A stretch of 64,000 bases of DNA from Ornithinimicrobium humiphilum (GCF_006716885.1 NZ_VFPU01000002.1:124001-188000); one strand, 5' to 3'. Counted from the first letter of the stretch, positions 7,919 through 17,572 are shown. The notes: generated by a model not told the origin, from the letters alone. Numbers and translations are program-made.

Positions 7919-9106
7919 ATGACCGCCTCCCGACGCCGCACGCACGTCGTCGGGGACCTGCCCCTGGACTCCGGGGAGGTCCTCGAGGACGTGCGGGTCA
8001 GCTGGCAGAGCTGGGGCCGCCTCAACGAGGCCCGCGACAACGCGGTGCTCGTGCTGCACGCGCTCACCGGCGACAGCCACGTCGTCGGCGAGCGCGGGCC
8101 GGACCAGCCGACCCCCGGCTGGTGGCCCGGGCTCATCGGTCCGGGCGCGCCGCTCGACACCGACGAGTACTTCGTCATCGCCCCCGCCGTCCTCGGCGGC
8201 TGTCGCGGCACGACCGGCCCCTCGTCCATCGCCCCCGACGGACGCCCCTACGGCTCCTCCTTCCCGCAGATCACGATCCGTGACCAGGTGCGGGCCGAGG
8301 CCAAGCTGGCCGACGCGCTGGGGATCCGGACGTTCGCGCTCGTCGTCGGCGGCTCCGTCGGCGGGATGCGGTCGCTGGAGTGGGCGGTCTCCTACCCCGG
8401 ACGGGTGCGGCGCTGCGTCGTGCTCGCCGCGGGCGCGGCGGCCACCGCCGACCAGATCGCGTGGTCGGTGCCGCAGCTGCACGCCATCCGGCTCGACCCG
8501 CACTTCCACGGCGGCGACTACTACCCCGGTCCCGGGCCGCGCCAGGGCCTCGAGCTGGCCCGGCAGATCGCCCACACCACCTACCGCTGCGCCGAGGAGC
8601 TGGCGCTGCGCTTCGGCCGCGACGCCCAGGAGGGCGAGGACCCGCTCCGCGGGGGCAGGTATGCCGTGCAGTCCTACCTCGAGCACCACGGCCGCAAACT
8701 GGCCCGACGCTTCGACGCCAACTCCTACCTCGTGCTCACCGACGCGATGAACTCCCACGACGTCGGACGAGGTCGCGGGGGTGTGGAGGCGGCGCTGCGC
8801 CGGATCACCGCCGAGCTCACCGTCGGGGTCGTCAGCTCCGACCGGCTCTTCCCACCCGCCGACGGCGAGCTGGTGGCGACCTCGCCGGCCTGCCGGGAGC
8901 TCGCGGTCATCGACTCCCCCTACGGCCACGACGCCTTCCTGGTGGAGACCGAGCAGGTCTTCGGCATCATCGGTCGGGCCCTGCGCAGCGCCCCGGTGCC
9001 GCGCGCCAACCGCCCCCTCCGAGCGGTCGCAGCCTGGTCGCGGGAGCCCGAGGCCGACCCCGTCCCGGTGGGTCGCGTCGTGGTCCCCAGCCCGGCCGCC
9101 TACTGA
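7919..9106 (+). CDS. metX: Homoserine O-acetyltransferase
   Basis: This alpha/beta-hydrolase-fold enzyme transfers acetyl from acetyl-CoA to homoserine, supplying the substrate of the gene just upstream. The 395-residue protein has the family block VLGGCRGTTGPSS, the nucleophile elbow GGSVGGM (Ser146), the acid in SSDRLFPP and the His in YGHDAFL. The elbow has Val where Met is common in MetX, a conservative change. The ATG lies 3 nt after metY, implying coupled translation. The C-terminal 40 residues run past the catalytic core and are Arg/Pro-rich. Confidence 0.95.
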   Translation: MTASRRRTHVVGDLPLDSGEVLEDVRVSWQSWGRLNEARDNAVLVLHALTGDSHVVGERGPDQPTPGWWPGLIGPGAPLDTDEYFVIAPAVLGGCRGTTGPSSIAPDGRPYGSSFPQITIRDQVRAEAKLADALGIRTFALVVGGSVGGMRSLEWAVSYPGRVRRCVVLAAGAAATADQIAWSVPQLHAIRLDPHFHGGDYYPGPGPRQGLELARQIAHTTYRCAEELALRFGRDAQEGEDPLRGGRYAVQSYLEHHGRKLARRFDANSYLVLTDAMNSHDVGRGRGGVEAALRRITAELTVGVVSSDRLFPPADGELVATSPACRELAVIDSPYGHDAFLVETEQVFGIIGRALRSAPVPRANRPLRAVAAWSREPEADPVPVGRVVVPSPAAY

Positions 9107-9182
9107 GCCGGACCTCCTCCTCCGGGGACGCCGCCCGTCGCACGGGGTGCGGGCGGCGGCCCCGGTCGCCTAGCCTGCCCGG

Positions 9183-9701
9183 ATGGGGAACACACCTGCA
9201 CCTCCTGACCCGTCCGTCCCGAACGCGGCCGAGGAGGTGCGGCGCGTCGGGCTCGCGATCGACGTGGCGGTGGCCAACATCGCCGCCGGCGGCGGCCCGT
9301 TCGGGGCCGTGATCGTCGCCGCCGACGGGACGATCGTGGCCACCGGCGGCAACCGGGTCACCGCCTCGCTCGACCCGACCGCGCACGCCGAGGTCACGAC
9401 GATCCGGGCGGCCTGCCAGGCGATCGGCGACTTCGCGCTCCAGGGTCACGTCCTCTACAGCTCCTGCGAGCCGTGCCCGCTGTGCCTGGCGGCCTGCCTG
9501 TGGGCCCGGCTCGACGGCGTGGTCTACGCCGCGGACCGCCACTCCGCCCACCGGGCCGGCTTCGACGACCGCGTCTTCCACGAGCTCATCCGCACCGTGC
9601 GCGACGCGCCCTGGCCGATGCGCGTCGCCCGGGCGGAGCACCCGCGCGGCGAGGAGCCCTTCGACGTCTGGCGGCAGCACGAGGAGCGCACCGACTACTG
9701 A
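9183..9701 (+). CDS. Cytidine/guanine deaminase-family protein
   Basis: The 172-residue enzyme belongs to the zinc deaminase fold. It has the HAE motif (HAEVTTIRAAC) and the PCPLC motif (SCEPCPLCLAAC) that bind zinc and the catalytic water. The pattern and length fit guanine deaminase (GuaD-like) nucleoside deaminases better than tRNA deaminase, which is present separately at 49501-50013. A TAGCCT at 9171-9176 lies 6 nt before the ATG and there is no Shine-Dalgarno sequence, so translation is probably leaderless. It stands alone between the met operon and the NfeD gene. Substrate is inferred from family only. Confidence 0.85.
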   Translation: MGNTPAPPDPSVPNAAEEVRRVGLAIDVAVANIAAGGGPFGAVIVAADGTIVATGGNRVTASLDPTAHAEVTTIRAACQAIGDFALQGHVLYSSCEPCPLCLAACLWARLDGVVYAADRHSAHRAGFDDRVFHELIRTVRDAPWPMRVARAEHPRGEEPFDVWRQHEERTDY

Positions 9702-9787
9702 CCTGCGGCAGGCCCCTGGGGAACCGGGCAGGGTCGCGGGCCGTCCACCCCGTAGGATCGGACGACCGACAGGGAAGGACGGCAAGG

Positions 9788-10285
9788 ATGCTGGACTGGC
9801 TATCGAACAGCCCGCAGTGGTTGTGGTGGATCGGGGTCGCCCTCGCCCTCGGCATCGTCGAGATGACCACCCTCGACCTGATCTTCCTCATGCTGGCCCT
9901 CGGCGCGCTCACCGCGGCGATCGCGGCCGGCGCCGGGATGCCGATCGTGGTCCAGGTGCTGATCTTCGGGGTGGCCGCCGGCCTCTTCGTCTTCGCCCTC
10001 CGTCCGGTCGCGCTGCGCTACCTGCGCCTCGAGGGCCGCGGCGCCGTCCTGGGCGTCGAGGGCCACATCGGCCAGACCGCGACCGTCCTGACGGAGGTCA
10101 CCGACCGCTCCGGCCTGGTCAAGCTGCGCGGCGAGGAGTGGACCGCCCGCGCCGAGCTCGCCGGCTCCACCTATCCCGTGGGCACCCTGGTCACCGTCGT
10201 CAAGATCGACGGCGCCACCGCGGTGGTGAAGGCCGCCGCGCCGGAGGACAAGCCCTTCGACGAGCACCCGCCGCTCGCCCACTGA
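9788..10285 (+). CDS. NfeD-like membrane protein
   Basis: The 165-residue protein has two or three membrane segments in its first 80 residues and a soluble C-terminal OB-fold region (about 88-155, motif GHIGQTATVLTEV), the layout of short NfeD proteins. Its genomic partner is the SPFH protein just downstream. NfeD and SPFH/stomatin pairs act together in membrane microdomains. A TAGGAT at 9753-9758 and GGGAAGGA before the ATG give an ordinary leadered start. A 92-nt gap with a second Shine-Dalgarno separates it from the SPFH gene, so co-transcription is likely. Confidence 0.88.
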   Translation: MLDWLSNSPQWLWWIGVALALGIVEMTTLDLIFLMLALGALTAAIAAGAGMPIVVQVLIFGVAAGLFVFALRPVALRYLRLEGRGAVLGVEGHIGQTATVLTEVTDRSGLVKLRGEEWTARAELAGSTYPVGTLVTVVKIDGATAVVKAAAPEDKPFDEHPPLAH

Positions 10286-10377
10286 TCCTTCCCGCGCCGG
10301 GACGCAACCGATCCGGGCCGGCGCACGTCATACCCCCCGACCGACCGACGACCGACCGACAGCAAGGAGCACCAACC

Positions 10378-11679
10378 ATGGATCCCACGAGCATCATCGT
10401 GTGGTTCGTCGTCGCCCTCATCGTGCTCTTCGCGATCACGGCCATCGCCCGCGCGATCCGCATCGTGCCCCAGGCGACCGCCGTCATCGTGGAGCGACTG
10501 GGCAAGTACGACCGCACCCTCGACGCCGGACTGCACTTCCTGGTCCCCTTCATCGACCGGCCCCGCTCGGTGGTCGACCTGCGCGAGCAGGTCGTCAGCT
10601 TCCCGCCGCAGCCGGTGATCACGAGCGACAACCTCGTGGTCTCCATCGACACGGTCATCTACTTCCAGCCGACCGACCCGAAGGCCGCGACCTACGAGAT
10701 CGCCAACTACATCCAGGGCATCGAGCAGCTGACCGTCACCACGCTGCGCAACGTCATCGGCTCGCTCGACCTCGAGCAGACGCTGACCAGCCGCGACATG
10801 ATCAACGGCCAGCTGCGCGGGGTGCTCGACGAGGCCACCGGCCGCTGGGGCATCCGCGTCAACCGCGTCGAGCTCAAGGCCATCGACCCGCCCGCCTCCG
10901 TGCAGGACTCGATGGAGAAGCAGATGCGCGCCGAGCGCGACCGTCGTGCGGCCATCCTGAACGCCGAGGGCGTCAAGCAGAGCCAGATCCTCACCGCCGA
11001 GGGTGAGAAGCAGGCCCAGATCCTGCGCGCCGAGGGCACCGCGCAGTCGGCGATCCTCGAGGCCCAGGGTGAGGCCCGCGCGATCCTGCAGGTCTTCGAC
11101 GCGATCCACAAGGGCAACCCCGACAGCAAGCTGCTGGCCTACCAGTACCTCCAGATGCTGCCGCAGATCGCCCAGGGCGAGTCCAACAAGATGTGGGTCG
11201 TCCCGACCGAGCTCACCTCCGCGCTCGCCGGCATCGGCAACGCGCTGGGCGGCGGTGGCTCGAGCAGCGGCGGCGGCGCCAACTACCTCGACGGCCCGTC
11301 CTCGGGCCTGCGTGCGGACGCCGGCGACACCGGGCTCGACGACCTCGACGCCCCGACGCTGGAGGACCCGCGCGAGGCGCTGCGCCGGGCCCGCGAGGAG
11401 GCCGAGGGCGCGACCCGCGACGCCGAGGGCTCGAGCTCGCAGCGCTCCCGCCAGGACGCCGACCGGGCGATCCAGGAGGCGGCCGAGAAGGCCCGCCAGG
11501 CGGCCGCCCCGCAGGGCACGCCGTCCGGGGAGAGCCCCGCGCTCGACCAGCTGCAGCAGGAGGAGCCGATCGTCCCCGACCTGCCCACCGAGCCGCAGGC
11601 CGACTACAACCCTCAGACCTCCTGGCAGCGCCCGGAGGGCGAGCGCTCCTCCTGGGAGCGTCCCGAGGGCCAGGGCTGA
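10378..11679 (+). CDS. SPFH/band 7 (stomatin-like) protein
   Basis: The 433-residue protein has one N-terminal membrane segment (about 5-28), an SPFH domain (about 30-215, motifs VPQATAVIVERLGKYDRTL and LREQVVSFPPQPVITSD) and a long helical Ala/Glu/Gln region that would oligomerise. After about residue 290 it has a low-complexity charged tail ending in two copies of a SW-RPEG-type repeat. Such proteins scaffold membrane microdomains together with NfeD. The start at 10378 follows AAGGAG at a good spacing. The tail is longer than in the short stomatin family and looks disordered. Confidence 0.92.
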   Translation: MDPTSIIVWFVVALIVLFAITAIARAIRIVPQATAVIVERLGKYDRTLDAGLHFLVPFIDRPRSVVDLREQVVSFPPQPVITSDNLVVSIDTVIYFQPTDPKAATYEIANYIQGIEQLTVTTLRNVIGSLDLEQTLTSRDMINGQLRGVLDEATGRWGIRVNRVELKAIDPPASVQDSMEKQMRAERDRRAAILNAEGVKQSQILTAEGEKQAQILRAEGTAQSAILEAQGEARAILQVFDAIHKGNPDSKLLAYQYLQMLPQIAQGESNKMWVVPTELTSALAGIGNALGGGGSSSGGGANYLDGPSSGLRADAGDTGLDDLDAPTLEDPREALRRAREEAEGATRDAEGSSSQRSRQDADRAIQEAAEKARQAAAPQGTPSGESPALDQLQQEEPIVPDLPTEPQADYNPQTSWQRPEGERSSWERPEGQG

Positions 11680-11702
11680 CGGCCTTCCTCGCACGCACGG
11701 CC

Positions 11703-11736
11703 GACGGGGCCGCGACCACCTGGTCGCGGCCCCGTC
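11703..11736 (+). terminator. Strong hairpin terminator
   Basis: A near-perfect 34-nt inverted repeat (16-nt arms around two bases) follows the SPFH gene. It closes the NfeD-SPFH unit. Confidence 0.8.
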
Positions 11737-11818
11737 CGCGTGTCCGGGCCTCTTGGGGCACCGGCCCTGGGGGCGGCTGCGGTTGAGGGGTCAACCGGGT
11801 CGGGACAGGGTGGGGGCC

Positions 11819-13498
11819 ATGCGGATCACCGACACGAGCGACCTGTGGTGGAAGAGCGCGGTGCTCTACTGCCTCGACGTCGAGACCTTCCTGGACGCCG
11901 ACGGCGACGGGTGCGGCGACCTCGAGGGGCTGGCCCAGCGCATCGACTACCTGGCCGACCTCGGGATCACCTGCCTGTGGCTGATGCCCTTCTACCCCAG
12001 CCCGGACCGCGACGACGGCTACGACATCACCGACTACCTCGGCGTCGACCCCCGGCTGGGCGACCTCGGCCGGATGACCGAGCTGGTGCGGCTGGCCCAC
12101 GACCGCGGGATGCGAGTCATCGCCGACCTGGTCGTCAACCACACCAGCGACCGGCACCCCTGGTTCAGGAGGTCACGCGCGGAGAAGGACCCGGTCAAGA
12201 ACCCCTACCGCGACTACTACGTCTGGCGCTCCGACGACCCCGGCGACACCTCCGACGAGGTCGTCTTCCCCGACCAGGAGGACGCCATCTGGACCAAGGA
12301 CGACAAGACGGGTGAGTGGTACCTGCACCACTTCTACCGTCACCAGCCCGACCTCAACCTCGACCACCCCGAGGTGGTCGAGCACCTGCTGCGCGCGATC
12401 GGCTTCTGGCTGCAGGTCGGCTTCGACGGCTTCCGGGTCGACGGGGTGCCATTCTTCGGCCAGGAGGCGGCGAAGGAGGGCGAGGACGACCTGGTCGACC
12501 CGCACGCCTTCATGCGCACGCTGCGCGACTTCATCTCCCTACGGCGGGGCGACGCGGTGACGCTCGGCGAGGTCAACCTCCCCTACGAGGAGCAGCTGGC
12601 GTTCTTCGGGGGCGGGTCCGCGGACGAGTTCCACATGCAGTTCGACTTCGTCGGGATGCAGGCGACCTACCTGTCGATGGCGCGGCAGGACGCCGGGCCG
12701 CTGGCCACCGCGCTGAAGGAGCGGCCGGTGCTCCATCGCACCAACCAGTGGGCGACCTTCCTGCGCAACCACGACGAGCTCACCCTGGACAAGCTCACCG
12801 ACGAGGAGCGGCAGGAGGTCTTCGACGCCTTCGGCCCCGAGGAGCGGATGCAGGTCTACGGCCGCGGCCTCAAGCGCCGGCTGCCGACGATGCTCGGCGG
12901 CGACCCGCGCCGGGTCCGGATGGCCTACTCGCTGCTCTTCTCGCTGCCGGGCACCCCGACCCTCTACTACGGCGAGGAGATCGGCATGGGCGAGGACCTC
13001 GACGCCGACGGCCGGATGGCGGTCCGCACCCCCATGCAGTGGAGCGCGACGAAGAACGGCGGCTTCTCCTCCGCCGCCCCCTCGCGCCTGGTGCAGCGGG
13101 TCGTCGGGGACGGCTTCGGGCCCGAGCACGTCAACGTCATGGACCAGCTGCACGAGCCCGACTCGCTGCTGTCCTGGATCCGCTCGCTCATCCGGCTGCG
13201 GCACGCCTGCCCCGAGCTCGGGTGGGGCGCGCTCACGGTGCTCGAGCACGACGGCGGGCCGGCCCTGCTGGCCCACCGCCTCGAGCTCGAGGGCACCGCC
13301 GTCGTCGCCCTGCACAACCTCGGTGCCGACCCGGTCACGGTCACCGTCCCGGTCGAGGGCTTCGGCGACGCCCCGCGGGTGGTCGACCTCCTCACCCACG
13401 AGGTCCTGCCACCCGCGCCGGAGGTCTCCTCCGCCCTCGAGGGGTATGGCGTGCGCTGGCTCCGCGTGCGCCCCGCCGGCGACCTGGCGGTGCCGTGA
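11819..13498 (+). CDS. GH13 trehalose-synthase-like enzyme
   Basis: The 559-residue protein is an alpha-amylase-superfamily enzyme closest in pattern to trehalose synthase, which interconverts maltose and trehalose. Catalytic blocks are DLVVNHTSD, the nucleophile in GFRVDGVPFF, the acid/base Glu in VTLGEVNLP and the third Asp in FLRNHDELTLDK. The last block, together with TPMQWSATKNGGFS, is the TreS signature. TreS usually has AEANQWP at the acid/base, whereas this protein has GEVNLP, so maltose or another alpha-glucan could be the substrate. The frame is open far upstream, but the ATG at 11819 lies after the terminator and begins the conserved domain. The next gene overlaps its stop. Confidence 0.85.
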   Translation: MRITDTSDLWWKSAVLYCLDVETFLDADGDGCGDLEGLAQRIDYLADLGITCLWLMPFYPSPDRDDGYDITDYLGVDPRLGDLGRMTELVRLAHDRGMRVIADLVVNHTSDRHPWFRRSRAEKDPVKNPYRDYYVWRSDDPGDTSDEVVFPDQEDAIWTKDDKTGEWYLHHFYRHQPDLNLDHPEVVEHLLRAIGFWLQVGFDGFRVDGVPFFGQEAAKEGEDDLVDPHAFMRTLRDFISLRRGDAVTLGEVNLPYEEQLAFFGGGSADEFHMQFDFVGMQATYLSMARQDAGPLATALKERPVLHRTNQWATFLRNHDELTLDKLTDEERQEVFDAFGPEERMQVYGRGLKRRLPTMLGGDPRRVRMAYSLLFSLPGTPTLYYGEEIGMGEDLDADGRMAVRTPMQWSATKNGGFSSAAPSRLVQRVVGDGFGPEHVNVMDQLHEPDSLLSWIRSLIRLRHACPELGWGALTVLEHDGGPALLAHRLELEGTAVVALHNLGADPVTVTVPVEGFGDAPRVVDLLTHEVLPPAPEVSSALEGYGVRWLRVRPAGDLAVP

Positions 13499-14454
13499 TG
13501 CGCATCGGCTTCCACGCCTCCCACGAGCAGATCTCCCCGCGGCAGCTGCTCGAGGACGTCCGGCACGCCGAGCAGGCGGGCTTCGACATGGCCATGTGCT
13601 CGGACCACATGGCGCCGTGGTCGCAGCGTCAGGGGCACTCGGGCTACACCTGGGCCTGGCTCGGGGCCGCGCTGGCGACCACCGACCTGACGCTGGGGTG
13701 CGTCTCGGCGCCGGGCCAGCGCTACCACCCCGCGGTGCACGCGCAGAAGATCGCGACGCTGGGGCAGATGTTCCCCGGCCGCTTCTGGGTCGCCCTCGGC
13801 AGCGGCGAGAACATGAACGAGCACGTCACCGGCGACCGGTGGCCGACCAAGGAGGTGCGCACCCGCCGGCTGGAGGAGTGCGTCGGCATCATCCGTCGGC
13901 TGCTCGCCGGGGAGGAGGTCACCCACGACGGGCTGGTGGCGGTCGACCGCGCCCGGGTCTGGGAGCGCGCCGACCCCACGCCCCTGCTGGTCGGTCCGGC
14001 CGTCTCGGTCGCCTCCGCCTCCCGGGTCGCCGCCTGGGCCGACGGCCTGGTCACGATCAACCAGCCGGTGGAGACCCTGCGCGAGCTCCTCGACGCCTAC
14101 CGGGAGGCGGGCGGGCGCGGCCGTGCCTCGCTGCAGGTCCACCTGTCCTGGGCGCCCACCGAGGCCGAGGCGGAGGCCATCGCCGTCGACCAGTGGCGCA
14201 GCAACGTCTTCTCCGAGCCGGTCAACTGGGACACCGCGACGCCCGAGGGCTTCGACGTGGCGTCCGAGCACGTGGGCCCGGACGTCGTGCGGCAGCACTG
14301 CCTGGTCTCCTCCGACCTCGGGCAGCTCCGAGACCGGGTCGCCGAGCTGGCGGCGGTGGGCTTCGACGACGTCTACCTGCACTTCGTCGGCCAGCACCAG
14401 GCGCCCTTCCTCGACACCTTCGGCGAGCAGGTGCTGCCGGGGCTACGAGGCTAG
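13498..14454 (+). CDS. LLM-class flavin oxidoreductase (TIGR03885-like)
   Basis: The 318-residue protein is a luciferase-like TIM-barrel oxidoreductase. It starts with the typical MRIGFHASHEQ strand and carries FPGRFWVALGSGENMNEHVTG and a C-terminal SDLGQLRDRVAELAAVGFDDVYLH. It resembles the subgroup thought to use FMN rather than F420. Its ATG shares a base with the TGA of the GH13 gene, so the pair is translationally coupled. Its 3' end overlaps the convergent alpha-glucosidase gene by 12 nt. The substrate is unknown, and the link to trehalose or maltose metabolism is inference from coupling. Confidence 0.85.
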   Translation: MRIGFHASHEQISPRQLLEDVRHAEQAGFDMAMCSDHMAPWSQRQGHSGYTWAWLGAALATTDLTLGCVSAPGQRYHPAVHAQKIATLGQMFPGRFWVALGSGENMNEHVTGDRWPTKEVRTRRLEECVGIIRRLLAGEEVTHDGLVAVDRARVWERADPTPLLVGPAVSVASASRVAAWADGLVTINQPVETLRELLDAYREAGGRGRASLQVHLSWAPTEAEAEAIAVDQWRSNVFSEPVNWDTATPEGFDVASEHVGPDVVRQHCLVSSDLGQLRDRVAELAAVGFDDVYLHFVGQHQAPFLDTFGEQVLPGLRG

Positions 14455-16170
14455 CCGCAGGACGACCGACTCCCAGCCCGGCAGCACACCGTCCTCGAGC
14501 AGCGATCGGCCGGCCTCGTCCGAGGTCGCGAGCACCACGGTGGCCTGCCGCCAGCCTGCGAGCAGCTCCGCGGGCACCGGCACCGGCTCGCGGGTGAAGG
14601 CCGCCAGGGTGCGCAGCCGCACGCCCTCGTGCTCGCGCTCGAAGGCCCACAGGCTCGGGTGGTCCATCGCGAGCGGGGTGATCGAGCCGTGCGAGACGAC
14701 AGGGTCGTCGTGCCGCAGCGCCACCAACCGCCGGTAGTGCTCGAAGACCGAGCCCTCGACCCCCACCTGCGCCTCGGCGTTGATCTCGACGTGATCGGGG
14801 TTGACGGCGATCCAGGGCTCGCCGGTCGTGAAGCCCGCGTGCCGGCCGGCCGTCCACTGCACGGGGGTGCGGGCGTTGTCGCGGCCGACCGCCCGGATCC
14901 CGGGCAGCAGGTCCTCGAACGACGATCCCGCGGCCGTCATCTCGTCGAGGTAGTTGAGGGCCTCGATGTCGCGGAGGTCCTCGCGCCCCGAGACGGGCGC
15001 GTTCGTCATCCCCAGCTCCTCGCCCTGGTAGACGTAGGGCGTGCCGCGCAGGGTGTGGAGCACGGTGCCCAGCGTCTTCGCAGACCGCTCGCGCCAGGCG
15101 GGATCGTCGTCGCCGAAGCGCGAGACCGCGCGCGGCTGGTCGTGGTTGTTCCAGTAGAGGGAGTTCCAGCCCGTCTCCGCGAGCGCCGTCTGCCAGCGCA
15201 TGAGGCTCTCCCGGAGGTGCGGCATACCGCTGGGGACGCGGTCGAACTTGCCGCCCGGGCCGCTGCCCAGGTCGACGTGCTCGAACTGGAAGACCATGTC
15301 GACCTCGCGGCGCGCGGGATCGGTGAAGAGGGCGGCCCGCTCGGCGGTGACGCCGGGCATCTCCCCGACGGTGAGGAAGGCGCGGGGGTGGTCGGCGAAC
15401 ACCTGCTCGTGCATCTCGCGCAGATGGTCGTGCACCCGGGCGCCGTTGGCGATCATCGGGAAGCCCTGACCCCACAGGTCCCCGAGCCCCACCTCGGCGT
15501 CGACCAGCTCGTCGGGCTTGTCGATGAGGTTGATGACGTCCATCCGGAAGCCGTCGACCCCGCGGTCGAGCCACCAGCGCATCATCGCGTAGACCGCCTC
15601 GCGGACCTCCGGGTTCTGCCAGTTGAGGTCGGGCTGCTTGCGGCTGAACAGGTGCAGGTAGTAGTCCCCCGTCGCCTCGTCCCACTCCCAGGCCGAGCCG
15701 GAGAAGACCGAGCCCCAGTTGGTCGGCTCGGCGCCGGGCTCGCCGCCGACGGTCCCCGGGCGGGGCGGGCGCCAGACGTACCAGTCGCGGCGGGCGCTGT
15801 CGCGCGAGGAGCGGGAGTCCACGAACCACGGGTGCTCGTCGGAGGTGTGGTTGACGACGAGGTCCATGACGACGCGGATCCCGCGGTCGTGGGCCCGCGC
15901 GAGCAGCTCGTCGAGGTCGGCGAGGGTGCCGAAGAGCGGGTCGACGTCCTGGTAGTCGCTGATGTCGTAGCCGTTGTCGTCCTGCGGCGAGCGGTAGACG
16001 GGCCCGAGCCAGAGCACGTCCACGCCGAGGCGCTGCAGGTGGTCGAGGCGGGAGATCACGCCGCGCAGGTCGCCCACGCCGTCGCCGTCGCTGTCGGCGA
16101 AGCTGCGGGGGTAGACCTGGTAGACGACGGCGCGCTTCCACCAGTCCCGGGGGAGGTCGTCGGTCAGCAT
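14443..16170 (-). CDS. GH13 alpha-glucosidase / oligo-1,6-glucosidase
   Basis: The 575-residue enzyme has the full GH13 subfamily 23/31 layout: VYQVYPRSFADSDGDGVGDL at the start, DLVVNHTSDEHPWF, the nucleophile in GFRMDVINLI, the acid/base in LTVGEMPG and the third Asp in WNNHDQPR. QPDLNWQNPEVR and RTPVQWT are typical of exo-acting alpha-glucosidases that hydrolyse maltose, isomaltose or sucrose-type bonds. It has no signal peptide, so it acts on imported sugars. It converges on the LLM gene and lies next to the trehalose-synthase-like gene, forming an alpha-glucan cluster. Confidence 0.93.
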   Translation of the reverse strand: MLTDDLPRDWWKRAVVYQVYPRSFADSDGDGVGDLRGVISRLDHLQRLGVDVLWLGPVYRSPQDDNGYDISDYQDVDPLFGTLADLDELLARAHDRGIRVVMDLVVNHTSDEHPWFVDSRSSRDSARRDWYVWRPPRPGTVGGEPGAEPTNWGSVFSGSAWEWDEATGDYYLHLFSRKQPDLNWQNPEVREAVYAMMRWWLDRGVDGFRMDVINLIDKPDELVDAEVGLGDLWGQGFPMIANGARVHDHLREMHEQVFADHPRAFLTVGEMPGVTAERAALFTDPARREVDMVFQFEHVDLGSGPGGKFDRVPSGMPHLRESLMRWQTALAETGWNSLYWNNHDQPRAVSRFGDDDPAWRERSAKTLGTVLHTLRGTPYVYQGEELGMTNAPVSGREDLRDIEALNYLDEMTAAGSSFEDLLPGIRAVGRDNARTPVQWTAGRHAGFTTGEPWIAVNPDHVEINAEAQVGVEGSVFEHYRRLVALRHDDPVVSHGSITPLAMDHPSLWAFEREHEGVRLRTLAAFTREPVPVPAELLAGWRQATVVLATSDEAGRSLLEDGVLPGWESVVLRLAS

Positions 16171-16207
16171 GCTCTGCAGGGTAGGTGGCCCGGCGGTCCG
16201 CCGCTCG

Positions 16208-17572
16208 TCAGCCGTAGGTGGCCCGCGCCCAGGCCGTCATCTCCCGCTGCAGGTCCTGCAGGCCCATCCCGGTCCGCTCCCGCAGCAGGGCGTCGGCCTC
16301 GTCGGTGTCCTGCCAGGTGTCGACGGAGGACAGCTCGACCCCCACGTCGCGCGCGGTGGCGAAGCCGAATCGCTGCTCGAGGAAGCTGAAGACCATCGCC
16401 GAGGAGGCGTAGGCGAGCTCCCCGGCCTCCTGGGAGTCGTAGTAGTACTCGTCGAAGGACTCCGGCAGCTCGAGGAGCCCGTCGCCGGCGTCCGCGACGA
16501 CGAGGCGGAAGGACGCGTCCATGAGGTAGTCGCGACGGTAGCCGTACCACTCCGCCAGGCCCTCCCACACCCACACGGGCGGCGTGACCTGCGGGTCGGC
16601 GTCGAGCACGGCGTGCACCGCCTCGTGCCGCATCAGGCCCCACCCGCCCTCGGGTATGCCGTAGTCCAGCTCCTCGACGAGCAGGTCGAGGTCGAGCAGG
16701 ATCCGGTCGGCGTGGTCGGGCGCGCTCGCCCGGCCCTCGCCCTCGGCGGGGGCCAGCGTCAGCGCGACGCCGGCGGGGTCGACGGCCAGGTCGTCGTCGC
16801 CGGCGATCTCGCGCAGCAGGTCCTCGTCGACGAGCTGCACGACGAGCCGTTCGCGCGTCCCCCGGCCGAAGTCGAGGAAGACGTTGGCCACGGCGTTCTC
16901 GAGGCCCTGGAGCACCTCGTCGACGTCCTCCTGCCGGTCCTCGGGCGTGAGGAGCACGAGCTGGTCGGTGACGGTGACCGAGACCGCGCCCAGGTCCCAC
17001 AGCTGCGGGTGGGCCCGGTCGCCGTCCACCTCGGTGACCAGCCCGTCGGGGGCCACCGTCAGGAGGTAGCCCTCGGCCGTGGGTGCCGGGTCGGCGCCGG
17101 TGACCTGGTGGACGAAGAGGAGCGGCACCACCGCGTCCTCCCCCTCCTGCTCGACCTTGCCGTCCGGACGGAGCTCGCGGACGTCCATCGGCACGTCCTG
17201 GACGGCGCGGAACCAGGCGCGCTGCTGCGCGACGAGGTCGTCCCCGGTGAAGAAGGCGGCCCACTCGTCCTCGGAGCCGTCGGCCAGGACCGCGGCCATC
17301 CGCTCGACGAGCTCGGCCGCGCCGACGTCGTCGAGGGCGGGACCGTCCGCCTCGTGCGTGAGGGAGGAGGCGTCCGTCCGAGCGCTGCCGGCCGCGCTCG
17401 CGGCGGCGGCCGCCGCCTCGGGCGGGACCGTGGCGGAGGGCACCAGGCTGACGGGCCCGAGGCCGCCGCAGCCGCCCAGCGCGAGCACCACGGCGAGCGC
17501 CGCGGGGCCCCCGAGCCACGCGCGGGCAGCCCGGACGGACCTCGCGCCCGGGGGCGGGGTCACGGGCTGCAC
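16208..17572 (-). CDS. Lipoprotein with a gluzincin-type metallopeptidase domain
   Basis: The 454-residue protein has a lipobox (LALGGC, Cys35) and is predicted to be attached to the outer face of the membrane. Residues 60-200 resemble a substrate-presentation or NTF2-like region. The C-terminal half carries RHEAVHAVL, an HExxH zinc motif (HEAVH), and 25-30 residues later WEGLAEWYG, which supplies the third Glu ligand. That is the layout of the peptidase MA family. The substrate is unknown. The gene follows the alpha-glucosidase on the other side of a short gap and is codirectional, but nothing else links the two. Activity is inferred from the motif. Confidence 0.8.
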   Translation of the reverse strand: MQPVTPPPGARSVRAARAWLGGPAALAVVLALGGCGGLGPVSLVPSATVPPEAAAAAASAAGSARTDASSLTHEADGPALDDVGAAELVERMAAVLADGSEDEWAAFFTGDDLVAQQRAWFRAVQDVPMDVRELRPDGKVEQEGEDAVVPLLFVHQVTGADPAPTAEGYLLTVAPDGLVTEVDGDRAHPQLWDLGAVSVTVTDQLVLLTPEDRQEDVDEVLQGLENAVANVFLDFGRGTRERLVVQLVDEDLLREIAGDDDLAVDPAGVALTLAPAEGEGRASAPDHADRILLDLDLLVEELDYGIPEGGWGLMRHEAVHAVLDADPQVTPPVWVWEGLAEWYGYRRDYLMDASFRLVVADAGDGLLELPESFDEYYYDSQEAGELAYASSAMVFSFLEQRFGFATARDVGVELSSVDTWQDTDEADALLRERTGMGLQDLQREMTAWARATYG

